A stretch of DNA of 64,000 bases from Wuchereria bancrofti (lineage: Eukaryota > Nematoda > Chromadorea > Rhabditida > Onchocercidae), in the NCBI GenBank assembly GCA_005281725.1, contig SSBO01000012.1, positions 5,657,564 to 5,721,563 of the forward strand, written 5' to 3'. Every line of letters starts with the position of its first letter. Position 1 is the stretch's first letter. This document shows, in pieces, positions 13,713 through 27,399 of the stretch. Made by a program: the position numbers and the translations under genes. The notes below the pieces were generated by a model, which had not been told where the DNA came from, ran no database searches, and worked only from the letters and a program-made list of their open reading frames with translations.

Positions 13713-14827
13713 CGCAGTTATTACCCATATCCACCACTCCCCTTACCGGAATGCGTCATAACTTTCATTTTCAACCTATATTTTTAACTGTTCCTTCCAG
13801 TCCTCTCATTAATTATAACTTAATGCCATCACACAATTCCTGTCACTTTAGAATTTACCTAACAAGCGGGCAAACAATAAACGTAAAATAAAATTCCTTC
13901 ACAAGTACTAGGCTTATTTAAAGATTTTGAGAATATTACTGAATTAATATTACTGCGCGAAAGTTCGACAACCGTGAGTAATTTTCAACCAGGGTTAAAT
14001 CAGACCACACTCAACCACTTATGCTTTCCTTTTACAGCATGAAAAAAATCCAATTTACATTATTAAAATACAACCCATAAATGCACTGTGCAACAAACAC
14101 CAAGGAAAACCATTTTCATGCGTTAATCAAATTAGAAAGATAGGAAAATAACATGATGTAATATCTACAAAATCAAGAATGACCAGCATGTTCAATTCAT
14201 TTGCTAAAGATAATTCTAAGATTAAGAAGTTTCTCTTAATCGTCTTACTTAAATTTCTTAATTAGATTTCCAAATTTGTTGGAAGTTTGAAGAACAAACT
14301 TGGAACTTGCATTTCAACAAAAGGGTTGAGAAAGTCGGAAATAGAATGGTAAGCATGATAATTTCGTAAACTTGGCATTATTCATTTCCGATCGCTTATA
14401 AGAAATGGAAGAGTGTGGAAAACCTGATTTATATGTTCTTTATGTCCTTTTTTTATTTTACAACTTCCTAATTTATGTAGGTAGAGGAGTGGATTACTTC
14501 AACTGGAATTCAAGAGAACGCAAAAAAGAAAATGATAAGAACGCATATAAAAAGGGACAGAGCACGATATAATGATAAGAATACCGAACACCAGGTAGAC
14601 ATAAGTTAGCAAAAAAAAGAAAAAAAATGAAAGAAAAACCACTGAGAAGCCACTGGAAAACATGAGCTCCAATAAAGGAATACTACGAAGAACAGAGTTC
14701 TGTGGTATTATTGTCGTAGGTACCAGCATATCACAAGTTTCAGCAATGTTACACAGCAAGATCAGCATTCCATTATTTCAATTAACTGATCAATTGGTTA
14801 ATCACTACAAATTATTGTGTAAAGAAA
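13713..14827. other. Convergent intergenic region (3' UTRs)
   Basis: Lies between the stop of the degenerin gene (+) and the stop of the Egalitarian gene (-). An AATAAA at 13876-13881 is a candidate poly(A) signal for the degenerin transcript, about 165 bases after its stop. No other gene was recognised. Confidence 0.6.
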
Positions 14828-17800
14828 TTAGTTATCATAGTACACATTAAGAACATTGATTTCGCCTGTGGAAAATGTCTGCGTTGAAGCATCGCTTACA
14901 TGTCGCGGTGAAGAAGCATTTGGAACAACGACGCTATTGACAATCGGTGTTGTAACTCCTCTTCTTGTTGATCTAAATGGCGTCGTGCCGTTCGTTTGAA
15001 ATACTGCCGGTGGTGGGCGATTTGCATTAGGTATCAGCGCTTTCAGACACTTCTCCTCAAATAGTGCCAGAAGATGCTTCGGCAGCATAGTACTCATCAT
15101 ACGATACAATACTGTAACAAGACAGTGCGCTTCCTCAACCACGGTCACTAGAAAATCCTCCGTTATTGGCCTCAGACCCCAACTGAAACAATTTTGCGAC
15201 AATATCTTGTTCGTTGGAAAAACATCACTGGAAAAAGAGACTAACAATTTAAATAGCAAATCTTGAACCTCGGTAAATGAGTGAGCTTCCTGGGCGTTGC
15301 ATCTGACATCATAATTGACTGCGGGTAGTAAACCCTTCGAAGATTTACGAAAGACATTGTGCGCATATCAGTAACGGCTTTACCAAACTTCTCATGTTGC
15401 AATATCGTATGGGCTACCTGTCATGAAAAAACTTGAACACAAAGACATCGACTTTTCGCAGTCAACCAAAAAAAAAAAAAACACAGCTCATGTGAATTGT
15501 CCCTAAATGGAACTACTTTCCTCCGAGATATACAAAAGTACAAGCTTACTTGGGTATCGAAGATTTTTCTGAGATTGATGGCATAACGATGAGCAAGTAA
15601 AGTGGCCACTCTCTTGGCATCATGAATTACCTAGGAAATTAAACATATAAGAAAAATCTATATAGGATTTATACTTATGCTTAAATCAATGAATTAAGTA
15701 TCAAGACCAGTCGTACCATCAGGACACAAATACAGTCTCGTATGACCATACGTTGAAAAAGATGCGTATTGATCTTGCTATTTATGGCGTTAACAGTCAA
15801 GCCCAATCCACTGATAGATAATCGATTAAAAAGACTAATTGGATTTCATAGATCAACATGAAATAGCAAAACAGTATCTTTCATGCTTGATTAAAAAACC
15901 TTTGGGACGATTTCCCAATGATATGATACTTCTTAAACATTTCAACACTAGGATGATTTCTCTCGATGACTCTATACCATTGCTATGTCATAAAGTCTAA
16001 TCATTCCGAAATGATTATGACAAATTCCTAAAAAATAAGCAACTAAAGATTAAAAAATTGCCATGGAAAAGTTGCAATAAAATATACCTTAATAATTTTT
16101 TCAGATTCTAAAATTTCCTTAACACCACTTTCCAATAATATGGTGTCGCTATGAACAACATCGAAAACAACGATTTGCATAGTCGTTGCCAACACGACCA
16201 GAGACAGAAACTCTTCTCCTTGTACGCCAAGGGTAACAGTTTTGAAATCAACACCAACAACTCGCTCTTCCATATTATCAATTTCAGCATTTACCGATGA
16301 AACTGATTCCTAAAAAATCCTTCCAAGAAGCTATAAAACCTGAATATTCGGTAGCAATAGCTTATCTTATAAGTTTATTGATTAGTTTTGCCAGGAAAAA
16401 AGTTAAAGGAATAATAAAGACTCGGTACCTGCGCAGGTTTCAAAGCTTTCACAAGCTTAATTCGATTGGCAGCATTATGATTTAAATGGCTATTATTATT
16501 TTCAAGTTCTAAACTCTCAGTGGAGCCACTTTCGGAACCATCTTCTGAAGCGCGATTTTTCACAAGCGAAACCTAGTAAGGAACAAAATTTAGATCTAGA
16601 ATGCCTAATTTTGCTAAACATTAAAAAGCTAAAATACTGTAATTCAGCAAACTGCAAGCAAAAAGGAAGTTTTTTCATTTTTTAGCTAAACGGCAATTAA
16701 AATAAAGAACAATTGTCGTTTCAAAAGCAACCTTATTAGATCGTATGAAAAACACGTTGCGGTTAAGCTTCAAAAACTGCAATAATTCCTTTGGATTGGT
16801 TGCCACTTCTTGTCTAACTGTATGGGAAAAACGATCACAAAACTTTTGATAGAAAGCATCCATTGGTATCGGCTGTTCATCATTCTATAAATCGAGATTT
16901 CCGTGGATATTACATGAGCCGTCCATCACTGCTATATACGGATATGCAATAATGAACTGAAAAATCCATATTATGCATTAAAATATTTAAAAAACCTTTC
17001 GAAGTTATAAGTGAAAAAACCTGTTCCACAACGGATCTAAGATATTCGACAGCTGCTTGTTTGGCTTTAACACCAGCTAAGGGTTTTCCTTCATCATCCA
17101 ATTCAATACCAGCATTACTAGGTTCCGGCATATTTTTCAGCCGAACACGATCTCCTTCAACCACAAAGTGATCACTCTGTGACTGAAGAAATTCGCAGAA
17201 ATCCTTCAGATGCCTACCCGATACCAAACGTACTTCAGGTGCTGCTTGCGAACGATGACCGAGTAAACTTTTAATCTACAAGTGTATTTAAATTAATCTA
17301 AATTAATAATAATCACTAAAGTGTAACAAAATTCTTAATATTTCAAAACATATATCTGAATGGGAGCGAATAAAAACATGAATGCAATCAATCTCTGTGA
17401 TCTAAACTAAATTATTTTTAACAAAAGCTGATAGTGGAAATGACTCGTTCTTAGCAACAAAGCTTTTGCATTTATGAAAAAAATCGTGTAGTAAACAAGA
17501 CATTCCTGCAACTCCGGCCCGAACTTCTGTAGTTTTGCCTCAAAAAACTGCACTGCTTCCTTCACATAATCACGATTCCTAGCATTTGCAGTCGCTTGCA
17601 ATAAGGGGTTATTCTTTACTGTCATATCACCAAATCCATTTAAACAAACCTAAAAGCGTTAGACTTTTTTTAACCAAATATGTAGAGAAAAACTGCAACC
17701 AAACTGGAAAAATCACGAACAAAAGAACTGACCGAACTATTAGGCACGAAAAATCCTAAACATTCATCCTCATTTATAGCTGGGTAAAAAAATCCATGAA

Positions 17801-18274
17801 ATTTTTAAAAAAGCTGAAATTAATCGACCGGAGACCAGCAAAAAGTGTTAAGTCATAAATATGGATTAAATAAAGCCATTACCGAAAAAAAACATTCGTT
17901 AATTCAACTAATCAGTACTGAAAAAGCCTTAATCTACAGTCTATCCAGAACTTACCTCATTACTTCAAAAGAAGAAAGTAGACATTGAAGTCCAGTGAGT
18001 CATTAAAAACTGTTTAGTCAACAAAACAGAAGATTGCATCGCACTAAACTGATTGGTGATTTACCTGATCACCTTCAACGGTAAATAGCGAGGGATGCTG
18101 ACAGAGAAAATCGGTAAGGCCTTCCTGTGTGGTACCAACCGCATCGCGCATTTCTGCCGTGAAACCACGCGCACCGAACTGGCAGCTGAGATCATGGATT
18201 GTGCGCCTACCGTTCTTTTGCATTAAATGGTCCATGAAAAAAAGCAATGCCATATTTCTTGCTTCGTCCATCAT
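14828..18274 (-). CDS. egal-1: Egalitarian-like protein (3'-5' exonuclease-fold RNA/dynein adaptor)
   Basis: Ten exons read from high to low coordinates: 18274-18065, 17649-17497, 17275-17021, 16956-16930, 16884-16732, 16572-16429, 16309-16088, 15630-15550, 15417-15269 and 15182-14828. They join to 582 residues with every phase matching. Egalitarian links localised RNAs and BicD to dynein in flies. Evidence includes the conserved segment IKSLLGHRSQA, winged-helix-like repeats (HPSLFTVEGD, DHFVVEGDRV, KELLQFLKLNRNVFF), then a DEDD-type exonuclease fold: VVGVDFKTVTLG (Exo I), VIHDAKRVATLL with KIFDTQ (Exo II), NLRRVYYPQS and WGLRPITEDF. A Ser/Thr-rich tail carries a TQT motif. The start ATG at 18274 lies 7 bases after a TTCAG site. 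The protein is shorter than fly Egalitarian. The symbol follows C. elegans usage and rests on family recognition. Confidence 0.88.
16930..16956 (-). other. egal-1: 27-base micro-exon of the Egalitarian gene
   Basis: Encodes FIIAYPYIA between exons 17275-17021 and 16884-16732, all in phase 0. It uses a ..TTTTCAG acceptor and a GTGATG donor. Reading past that donor hits a stop, and the alternative donor (GTAATA) would create a stop at the next junction. The 27-base form is therefore the only one I found that keeps the frame. Confidence 0.6.
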
Positions 18275-18280
18275 AGAACC

Positions 18281-18283
18281 ACT
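18281..18283 (-). promoter_or_regulatory. Probable spliced-leader acceptor upstream of the Egalitarian start
   Basis: On the minus strand a TTCAG ends at 18282, seven bases before the double ATG at 18274. Nematode mRNAs are often trans-spliced just upstream of the start codon, and spacing and motif fit. An ordinary 5'-UTR intron acceptor is the alternative. Confidence 0.45.
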
Positions 18284-19627
18284 GAACTTATATTTTTACC
18301 TAAAACACAAGTTCGATTAGCTTTAAAGCGATATCGCTTGCTTATTGAAAAATTACGTTAATGAGTAGGAATGTTTGCCGCGTGATAAGAGCAATTCATA
18401 AAAAACAGTGCTTTTCGGAACAAGTGTAATCAAAAAAATTCGTAAAACTGTAAATAAAAGACTAAACATTCCTTTCGTGAAGAAAAGTGAGCAAGAGTTA
18501 ACAATTATGAGTTGGACGGTCCACGATCTAAATAAGGATAAAACCAGCTCTGAGAACGCAAATCTATTGGGAAACTGTATATACAGAAATGAGCAAAGCA
18601 ATATTCTTTGCATTAGTTCGAAGTCATGAGAACTGTGAACCATACATGTTTAAACTGTTTCTGGATGGAACTGATGGTTCCTGGATTTTTAGTAAATGAA
18701 GTTCAAAGCAGAAATTGTAACCGATGTGTAGGTAATCCTAATATTATAAAATGGGATTTTTCGACTGGTATTGATAAAGGCAGGAAGATAAAGGAAATGA
18801 ATGGTTGGTCATGTTAGAAAGGAATTAAAAAAAGTTTTTAATGGAACTTATAAAAAAAAATGCCACTGTGTTAGAAAGCTATAAACTGTACGATAAGATG
18901 CGAAAATGAAGAGGAAGGACTGGTTCGAACAAATGTTAAATGAAAAAACAGAAGAGAACAGGAAAAAAATTTTATGAAATTGATTTCTGTTGTAAAGCTA
19001 TGTCACTGTTAGCAAGGATTTATGAAATCAGAGGTTTAAGCATTTCAACTGAAATAGAAATTAACCCAAATATTTCTAGATTATATATATCACTATTATT
19101 CTTACACCCTCGAAGAAAACTATTATTTTAAATGAACTGCAAATATGGTGAACAGCATCCAAGAATTAAATGGACGAACTTAATCGTATAAAGAAACAAA
19201 CCTGAATGAAGCATGTGCACAAACTTCATATTCTTTGCAAGTAATTCATGAATAAACTTCGATTTTAGTCCTTGTTACTGTGAGGACCTTGAAAAATTTT
19301 TGCAGTTTGCCTGTCTCACTACTTTATTCTTCAACGCAGCACAAATTGGGACTAAACTCACCACTTTAAAAGTTATTTCTCTGAAAACCACTACAAAAAC
19401 ACTTTGAACAATTTTCTTCAACTATCATTGGCAAAAGGACAAAACCTAGACAATGAGGATAAATTGATCAGCAAATATCAACAGTAAACAAACATTGAAA
19501 GTTAAACTGACAAATCTGTTTGCAAGCTTTTATATTCAATGAAGAATTTTTTATTAGTCATTAAATAGCAATATTTCAAGATTATAAAAATTGAAGACAG
19601 AAAATACTTTATCATAAAAACAATACT

Positions 19628-19764
19628 TCCGAGGAAATAGTGTGGAAGCGTTCGTTCAAATTCAGCTTCCTTTTGGGTAAAATTTCCTTGGTATTTTTTC
19701 CAAATCTCTAATTGAACGTCAGCACATACGACTTTCAAATTCCCAGATAGTTCATAACTCTTAC
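19628..19764 (-). CDS. Isolated exon-like open stretch, unidentified
   Basis: On the minus strand, after a TTTGTTTATAG acceptor, about 45 codons read with balanced, soluble-protein composition (for example VCADVQLEIWKKYQG and KEAEFERTLPHYF). Outside this stretch the same frame turns into low-complexity hydrophobic text typical of intron. I do not recognise the family and see no partner exons in matching phase. It could be a relic or chance. Confidence 0.2.
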
Positions 19765-22700
19765 TATAAACAAAATAAATTACAATAACTCCATAATTAC
19801 ATGCCAGAGAATTATTAGAAATAGGAAGAGAGTAAACTCTCAGTGCAAGCGAGATATACAAACAGCATGTTGCACATTTTTAAGTGTCTACCAAACTGGA
19901 AATAAGTAACCAATAAATGTGATAACTCGAATGAAATCGCCTTTTCCGCAATTCCACTAATTTTATGAAATTCACTTTCATATCAGTTAGAAATGTAAAG
20001 GAAGTTTGAAAGCAAAATCACAAATTTACTCGTATTTTTCTGATATCGCAAGAGACTATGTCTAGACTTTGCAATATTTAAGCTAATTTAATGATGTTAA
20101 CAACGGTCCTGTTCTGCAGCAACAACACCACTGAAAGCCAGCCTATAAATAAAATTTAGCTTTCCAGCAGATTTATCTGCAGGTCAAAAAAATAGCTGCA
20201 CTGGCTGTTTATGCTGTTTCCTTAGTTCACTAATAATCAAAACGATTAATTTGTGTTATTAAATCTCAAAATGATACACAGCATTTTCCTAATTAAATCT
20301 GAATGACTTGCAGGTTTTAAAAAATTCCAAATCTTTATTACTACAGGTCTATCCAAAACAAACATGTGATATTTACAATATGAACTTCTGACAAAAGCTA
20401 CTAAAAAATATCTTCTGGATTAAAAGTGACAATTGTTGACTGCTGCGATAACCAGTAAATTGGAAAAGTTCTAGATGGATAATAAAAACCCAGAGAGAAT
20501 TTTATGATAGTAAACATCATAGGATTATTCATTTTTGATATCAACAAATTCCATTTCTCATTGTCTCATTTCAGATGTTCATGGCAAAAAAAAAAAATTC
20601 AAATGGACTGACGTCTGGTGACTTCGTACCATTGCATCGTCTTGATTTTTTAAAGAATCTTTTGATTTCTTGCCTGTTTTTTGTCCTTTTAAATTGGTAA
20701 CTACTGCAAGGTACTGAAAATGCCATTTCATAAGATTCTGCACCATTCGTTATAATTCCAGTAGAATATCTAAACGACATATTCAGGCAAAATGAAAACA
20801 GTTTATGAAATGAAACGTCAAAATATGCTAACATTCCAGATAAACTATACCAGGATATTTCGTGATAATAGCTACAGAGACATTCGGATTTGCATCAGTA
20901 GTTCTAATTCGAACGTAAGTGGTAATAGTTACGTGTCAATCTTTTCAGCATAAATCAAACTTGAATATTATTGGCTCTACACCCAAGGAAAAAAGCGTAA
21001 AAAAATTCAACGGAATATTCAATAAGAAATTTTTTCAGCAGAAGACACTTTATGAATCACTTTAACTTCGACAGTGAGGAAGAGAATGGATAAGCATTTA
21101 GAGGTAATAAACAAGACAAAGACACACAAGACAGGGAAAGTCAAAAAGTCTGAAAGGGATTTAGCGTTTTTTTTTTTTAATGTTATAAATATAAAAAATT
21201 AAATTTCGAAATATTAAGCTGTTCGCGGCTTAGAATTTCAGTTCCTCGAGATTCATTCCGTTTGAGGCACAGACTTTCATGATAGCCACATCGCTTAAAC
21301 TGCTTGATAAATACAAAAATAGATAGTCCTGATAAAAAAAAGTGGTGAAACAGAAGACGATGTGAAGATAACATAGGGAATTACGAAAATTAAATTTCAA
21401 AGAAAGGGCAGTGATGTTATTTCCTTGTGATAGTAAGAAAAATAAATTAACAAAAAGTGATAAATTGTTTAATTCTGCATAAGTTGCTATACTCATAAGC
21501 TGAGTGATAAGAATCCCAGATGTAGGAGGTATGTTTCATGCTAAAATGTGATCAAAAGCCTGGTCAGAAGTGACGTTTTTAACTGAATGTTTTTAATGCA
21601 CACCAGTAATGTCGACTTATTCTTAAATGCCTTACTTGAAATCTGAGGATCACATTTAATATATTTAACTATTATTCTTTCACTCTGGACTCTTTTACAG
21701 TTCTCCGGATGGTAATAGGTCACTAAGAAAACAAAAAAATCACCGCAATTTCTTTTATGCCAACGAGAGAATGACCAGCAAGAAATTAAATATAGGAATG
21801 TTCCAGACTCAAACTTATGTGTGACAATGTTTGTGGTGTGAATAAAAACAAAAGTTTGTCAAATCGTTTTACTCAGCAGATACACTCGGAATTATTCATC
21901 TCGGAGCTTAATCCACTCGGAATTATTCAGTGAAGTTAATTCGGTAAAAAACAACTAATGTTTCCTCTGAAAAGATGAAGAGATTTAGTAAAACTGTTTT
22001 CTTTTTTACTCAAAATCAATGATTTTAAGAAAAAAAAAACATTGGATACATTAACTGCCATGATAGCGTTATCTTCAGCTCAATGACAAAAATAACATGA
22101 ATGATGCTTTTATACAAAGCAGCAGTTTAGTCGAAAAACTAGAAGTTTCTAGAGTACGTACGGAGACCAAAAATGTTAGGAGGAATGACAAAAGCACTTT
22201 TTTGAAAAAATCCCTACCTTACGTAAGTTGTTTAACAAATTAAGAACCAGTAAATAGTAGGTAAGGCACTCTTCCACAGCATTCTTTATTACTGATAAAC
22301 TTATTTACGCATTTCTCACAGTCAACCTATAAAAAAGAGAGCGGGTAACCTTATTCAATTTCATTTCACAATAAAAACTATATTGGATATACATTTAAAC
22401 AAAAGAGTTGCTACTATTACTGCAAACAATAACAGTCAATCATGTCACAACAATTCTTTGCAAAATGCTAAGTAGCCAGAGCTGTATGGAGTAAACCAAG
22501 TCTGCACGCTTTATACTAACAGATAAGACAATGCAAAGAGTAATAGTAACGATATAAGAAGACCTACGTTATAAAAGTGATACATTAATGGAGCCTGATA
22601 CTAAAACTGTGTCAAAATCACATAAAATATTTCTTTTAGAAACAATATATACCTTTAAAAAGTATTTAAAAGCACATTATTATGTAGATGTGCACCGTTA

Positions 22701-25700
22701 TTTCATCTGTTACAAAACTAGCCTTTTCTTCTACCCTTCTCTCTTTTTCCATTTTAGCATCCAGGAGAAATGTTTGTAACAGATTCTACAAAGCAGTCTA
22801 CAAAGATTCTACAAAACTCTCAAATAGTCACCAATCAACTCTGTAGTTCCCATTCAAATAAGAGATTATCAATAAATTGGACAGAAGGAAAACAACAAAG
22901 AAACCAATAACTGTGATTGCAAAAATGGCGATAAGAATCCAGTCAGTTTTTGATAGCTTTCGTCAACTTTTCACAAATGTTTCTGAAAGTGATAGTATAG
23001 GGCTCATTCAAAAGATTTAAATGAATTCTACCAGCCACAAACTAGGTGCTTCATTTTAAGTAATGAAAAATTGACCATCCTACGGCGTATCCAATAAATG
23101 ATCATAGATGTCATCACAATTCCCCCTTTCATCCATAATAGAGTGTATGGGTTTTATCCTTACTGTTCTGTTTAAAAACCTCTTACTCAGTTAAAAAACC
23201 TAAGAAAGAATTGCAAAAAGCTACATCTGGAGCTCTAACCAAGAACAGTAACAAAAAGGTGACTTTGAGAAAAAGACATGAATAAAATTTTTCCGGTGTC
23301 AGCTTTCTTTACGGATTCTGTTTTCATTTTTCAGGACGGGTTTGTGTAACAAAATTTCTTTTATCCATTTATACAGCTTATAATTTATTTCTTTACTTCA
23401 GTGAGGTAATACTGTATTGTTCTAGGTTAAAGAATCCTGAGCACCATCTACTGGCAAAGAAAATTTGGTTGACTCACAATAATGTTGAGGTAAATGCACA
23501 GCAACAAGCATACTGCATATATACTGCATATAAAAAACTTTCAGCTTTCATACATCAAAAATAACAACACTTGTTTCGTACCAACAAAATATAAAGGATG
23601 AATATATAGTAGTATTCATCTGTTTCCATCTTTTTTCAGTCTTTTCTCTTTTCCCAAAACTACATATTTGTCTTAATCTCACCAAGAACAGAATTGCCGA
23701 CACGATTATGTACAGTCTGCAGTTTTTAAGAAATGCCGAGGAACTAACTGGAAGGAATCGTCGGCTATTAAGAAAATATAATGAATAAGGAACGATATAC
23801 TGTCCTATATACGAATCTTACCAAAATCCAAGTTCATATACTGCACTGATAAATATTTTTGTGTTTCGCAACGATGAAGTTCAGGAATAAAAAATCATGA
23901 ATATAAAAAAGACAAATCTCAAAGCAGTAATTTCACTGATGCTATATGATCATAACAGCTGGTTCTCGCCGCGCTCTCCACTTTGGTATACCACATTCAC
24001 ACTTACTTACGCACTCTTTTGCAATCTTCCATAATGCCAACACTGATTATTTCTTTCCTGCTTCATCCACATATACGAAATTCGCAATGTTCTACTGAGC
24101 CTTAATTTCCTTAATATCAGCATATAAATGATCATTAACAGTCCATGATGTTCCGCTGGAATGTTGAAGTGTTTCGAACATCAAGCTTTATAACACTCAA
24201 CCCGAAAGCAGATGACCTGTATGCATCTCCTTTTATGAAAATTTCCTTGTATTACCTCGAGAGGACCAAAGACGAACCAGTACAAACTAGCAAGTCAAAG
24301 ACTCTGCAATACTTGGTTAAAGCAACGAAAAAGGAATAGGATTGTCTATCATTATTCAAATAATGAAGTTTCGTAGAAATAAGTATTGAACATATTAGGC
24401 TGTAGTCTTCTCTCACCAATTACTTCGCAAAAAAAAGAAAAAAAAAATGAAACAGAGAAAAGATGAAAGAATCATGCAATGTTTCTTGCGATGTTTCAAA
24501 CACTCACCACTACTCACTAAGCTGCTAAGCCGAAAGTTAGTGCTATAATGGCTGTGAACTATATGAAACACATAATGTAAAGATATGGATAAATATATAA
24601 TTGATCACCGTACGATGATACGGCAATAACATTAGCACATTGGAATAATATTATTCCACTTTATCGCGAAAGCCATCAGAATAAAATGCAATGACCGTTT
24701 CATCAGTTAAGTGAAATCCAGAACATGATTTAATCCTTGAAAGATTCGTTTGACTCGTCAAATTCCCTATGCAATTCTCTGAGGCCCAGGTAGAAAATCT
24801 GCAGTCAAAGTATGAAGTGGAAGCAACGGTGATTTGGAAAAAGTCTCGAAGTGTTCAGATTAAATCCTCCTACATCAAAAAGACGAGAAAATTCACCAAA
24901 GAGTGAAGCATTTGATATTCCACACTGTTACTTTAGATGTTTTACCAATAAAAACAAGAATTTCCACCTCACGCAGCCAAGTTAAGATTTCTGGTAAGAC
25001 ACAAGTTTGATTGAATCGCAGTAGCGCCCTGACTACAAGGCGACACCTGATAATAGAACAAAAACTGACTGTATTCGCAAAATCTTTAAATGACAGTCAA
25101 ATAAAATAACAATGAAGCTTACATATGAAAAATATACGAGCAGGTAGCCAGAGAAAAAAAGTGAGACGTGTTTTGGACTCTGAAGGCGGGTAAAAAGAAC
25201 GGTTTGTCTAACAATCTATCACGGCTTATTTCCATTTAAAATTTACCTTTAGCAACAAAGTGAAACAGTTTGCCTATTGGAAAAACAGAAATCCTGACAG
25301 CACTTGCTACCGACAGTAGCAGTAGTGCAAAGAATTAATACCAGTTAAATTATAAGCGAAACATATTGCAGTAGTTACTGCGACATTCCAAATCTCCCCA
25401 ACCAAATGGCAAGGAATAACGGCAAAATTTTGCCCAGTTCAGTAATAACTTATCCATCAAATTGTTACTTTTACTTAACAGCCCAAATACGCGTGATTCA
25501 GTGCAATACTCTTAGAATGCTTATCAGAAAAAGAAATAATTTGCGACAAATGAGTCTGTTCTTTAACCATTTGATGGGTAGCATGCAATATTAACTGAGA
25601 GGGCACTTAATGAACTGCTCAACCTGAAACGATGCAAACAGTACAAGCAGATGACATTAAATAAAATGAACGAGTTTAGCCTGTATTGATGTATCTTATT

Positions 25701-27399
25701 CTGAAAGTCTAAACTAAAATTCCAAGTACCTCAAACTTTGAAAAGCTATCATACTATGATTCTGTCTTTGAATCTCATGCAACTCGGAATTAACTCCATT
25801 TTATCAGGAGCAGCATATTAATTGGATAGCATAATTAGTTCTGGACATTTATCAAATATGGGTTACAACCAATACCGGTTTAGTTTGTTAGGACAGAAAT
25901 GAGCAACTGCATTTTTCGCAACAGTTCAGTAAAGATCCAAAATCAATCAGTATGTAGTATTAGGAATAGGATAACAGAAATCAAACATGCTTTCATGAAA
26001 AAAGTGTTATCATTCTTAGAGAATTATAGAAAAAGTGAAATCTAATCTGAACATGAAATTACTAAATTAATGTTGCTGATATTTCTTTATAGTAATAATA
26101 AAAAAGAGACGTCCCATTTACAAAAACTTAGATCTTGCGATCAATTATGGAAGATGCATATTCTCCAGCATCATCATGATTTCACTGCTTACATTTAGAA
26201 GTCAATCAAAGTAAGAACAATCACAAGGTCATTGTAGTGCCATTAAAAAAGATCGAAATATCAGCAATACCTCAATATCTTTTGTTCGACCTATATAAGT
26301 GACAACAAATAGTTTATAAAAGACTCTTGGTAATAAGATGGCAAATGTAGCTAATTACCAGCTCCTTTATTCGCTCTACAAGTTTGTTTATATCACATCT
26401 ATCTCACAACACTGAAAGCGCTTGCAAACTGCACAGCGCACTTCACTAAATTACATGTCCAAAATTCAACACTCAACTACAAAAAAGCAGCACACACAGG
26501 TGCACACACATGTTGCAGACAAAAGCAATAAGTCTCAGGAGACGGATACGCCAGAGCTACGCGACCGAACGCCATCGGTCCTTAGAATGTGTATATCTCG
26601 AACCTGTTCTAGAATGTTCCACCCCCCCCCCCCGTTCTATTCCTACTGCTTTTCTGCATCCTGTCTCTCTTTCTTTATCTTCTGCAGCAGAGGTGCCTTC
26701 AGTACTTAGTCTCGGTGTGAACGGGAGAGTGGAGAAAGGCGAAGTTCAGTTGTTAACGTCATTCAAGGGCACAGGTTCGTATTGGATTCATTTAAAAGCA
26801 ATACAGATTAAAAAAGAAGGAAGGGATCCGTTGGTTCAACTGTTGCTGCAACAAACGCTTGGTGCAAGAGAAGGATTTCAAGATTAAGGGGAAAGCACGG
26901 TCCGATATCAACGTACAAAGGAAATAAATAAAGCCTAACACCGTATGCATATAACACACTTTCTTAAGAGGTGTGGACGATGACACGAAGCATACGATAT
27001 TTGGCATGATTTGGATATGAGTCAGATTACAAACAACGTGACGAACTAACTGGGAAGTACGAACCGTCACCCCAGAATGCGTACACGCACCAGTCAGTAA
27101 ACCACCTACACTGACTTCGTTCACCATATCTGCATTTATATTGCTATTTAGTCAATTACTACCTACGTGAATGACTTTTCGCAAATTACATCGTCGTCTA
27201 GCGCAGTTTGATTTTCACTACTTTTTTTGTTTCCTATCGTTGTACAACCAAAATGCTTTCGTTTTGCTATTGGCTATACTACCTGCATATTGTCGGAACA
27301 TATAACTCTAATCGTTATCAGTCAGCCCTGTATATCCACGTGGTTTTAGCGTTGCACTATTGTTTGTTACTTCTTTGTATCATTAACTGCATTTCAGTA

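Larger units (their letters stand above)
18275..27398. other. Divergent intergenic region between the Egalitarian and CRELD genes
   Basis: About 9 kb without a recognised gene. Open stretches are short and composition is AT-rich, except for a richer patch at about 26400-26900 that includes 12 consecutive C at 26622-26633 and may be the CRELD promoter side. One exon-like open stretch on the minus strand (19502-19861) is listed separately. The rest is probably regulatory sequence, 5'-UTR introns or old repeats. Confidence 0.45.

Noticed and set aside
14499..14768. 89-codon minus-strand ORF near the Egalitarian 3' end
   Set aside because: Phe/Leu-rich translation of an A-rich 3' flank. It lies beyond the Egalitarian stop.
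26510..26887. 125-codon plus-strand ORF upstream of CRELD
   Set aside because: Includes the poly-C tract read as prolines, has no family signature, and overlaps an equally long minus-strand ORF. It is more likely promoter-side non-coding sequence.
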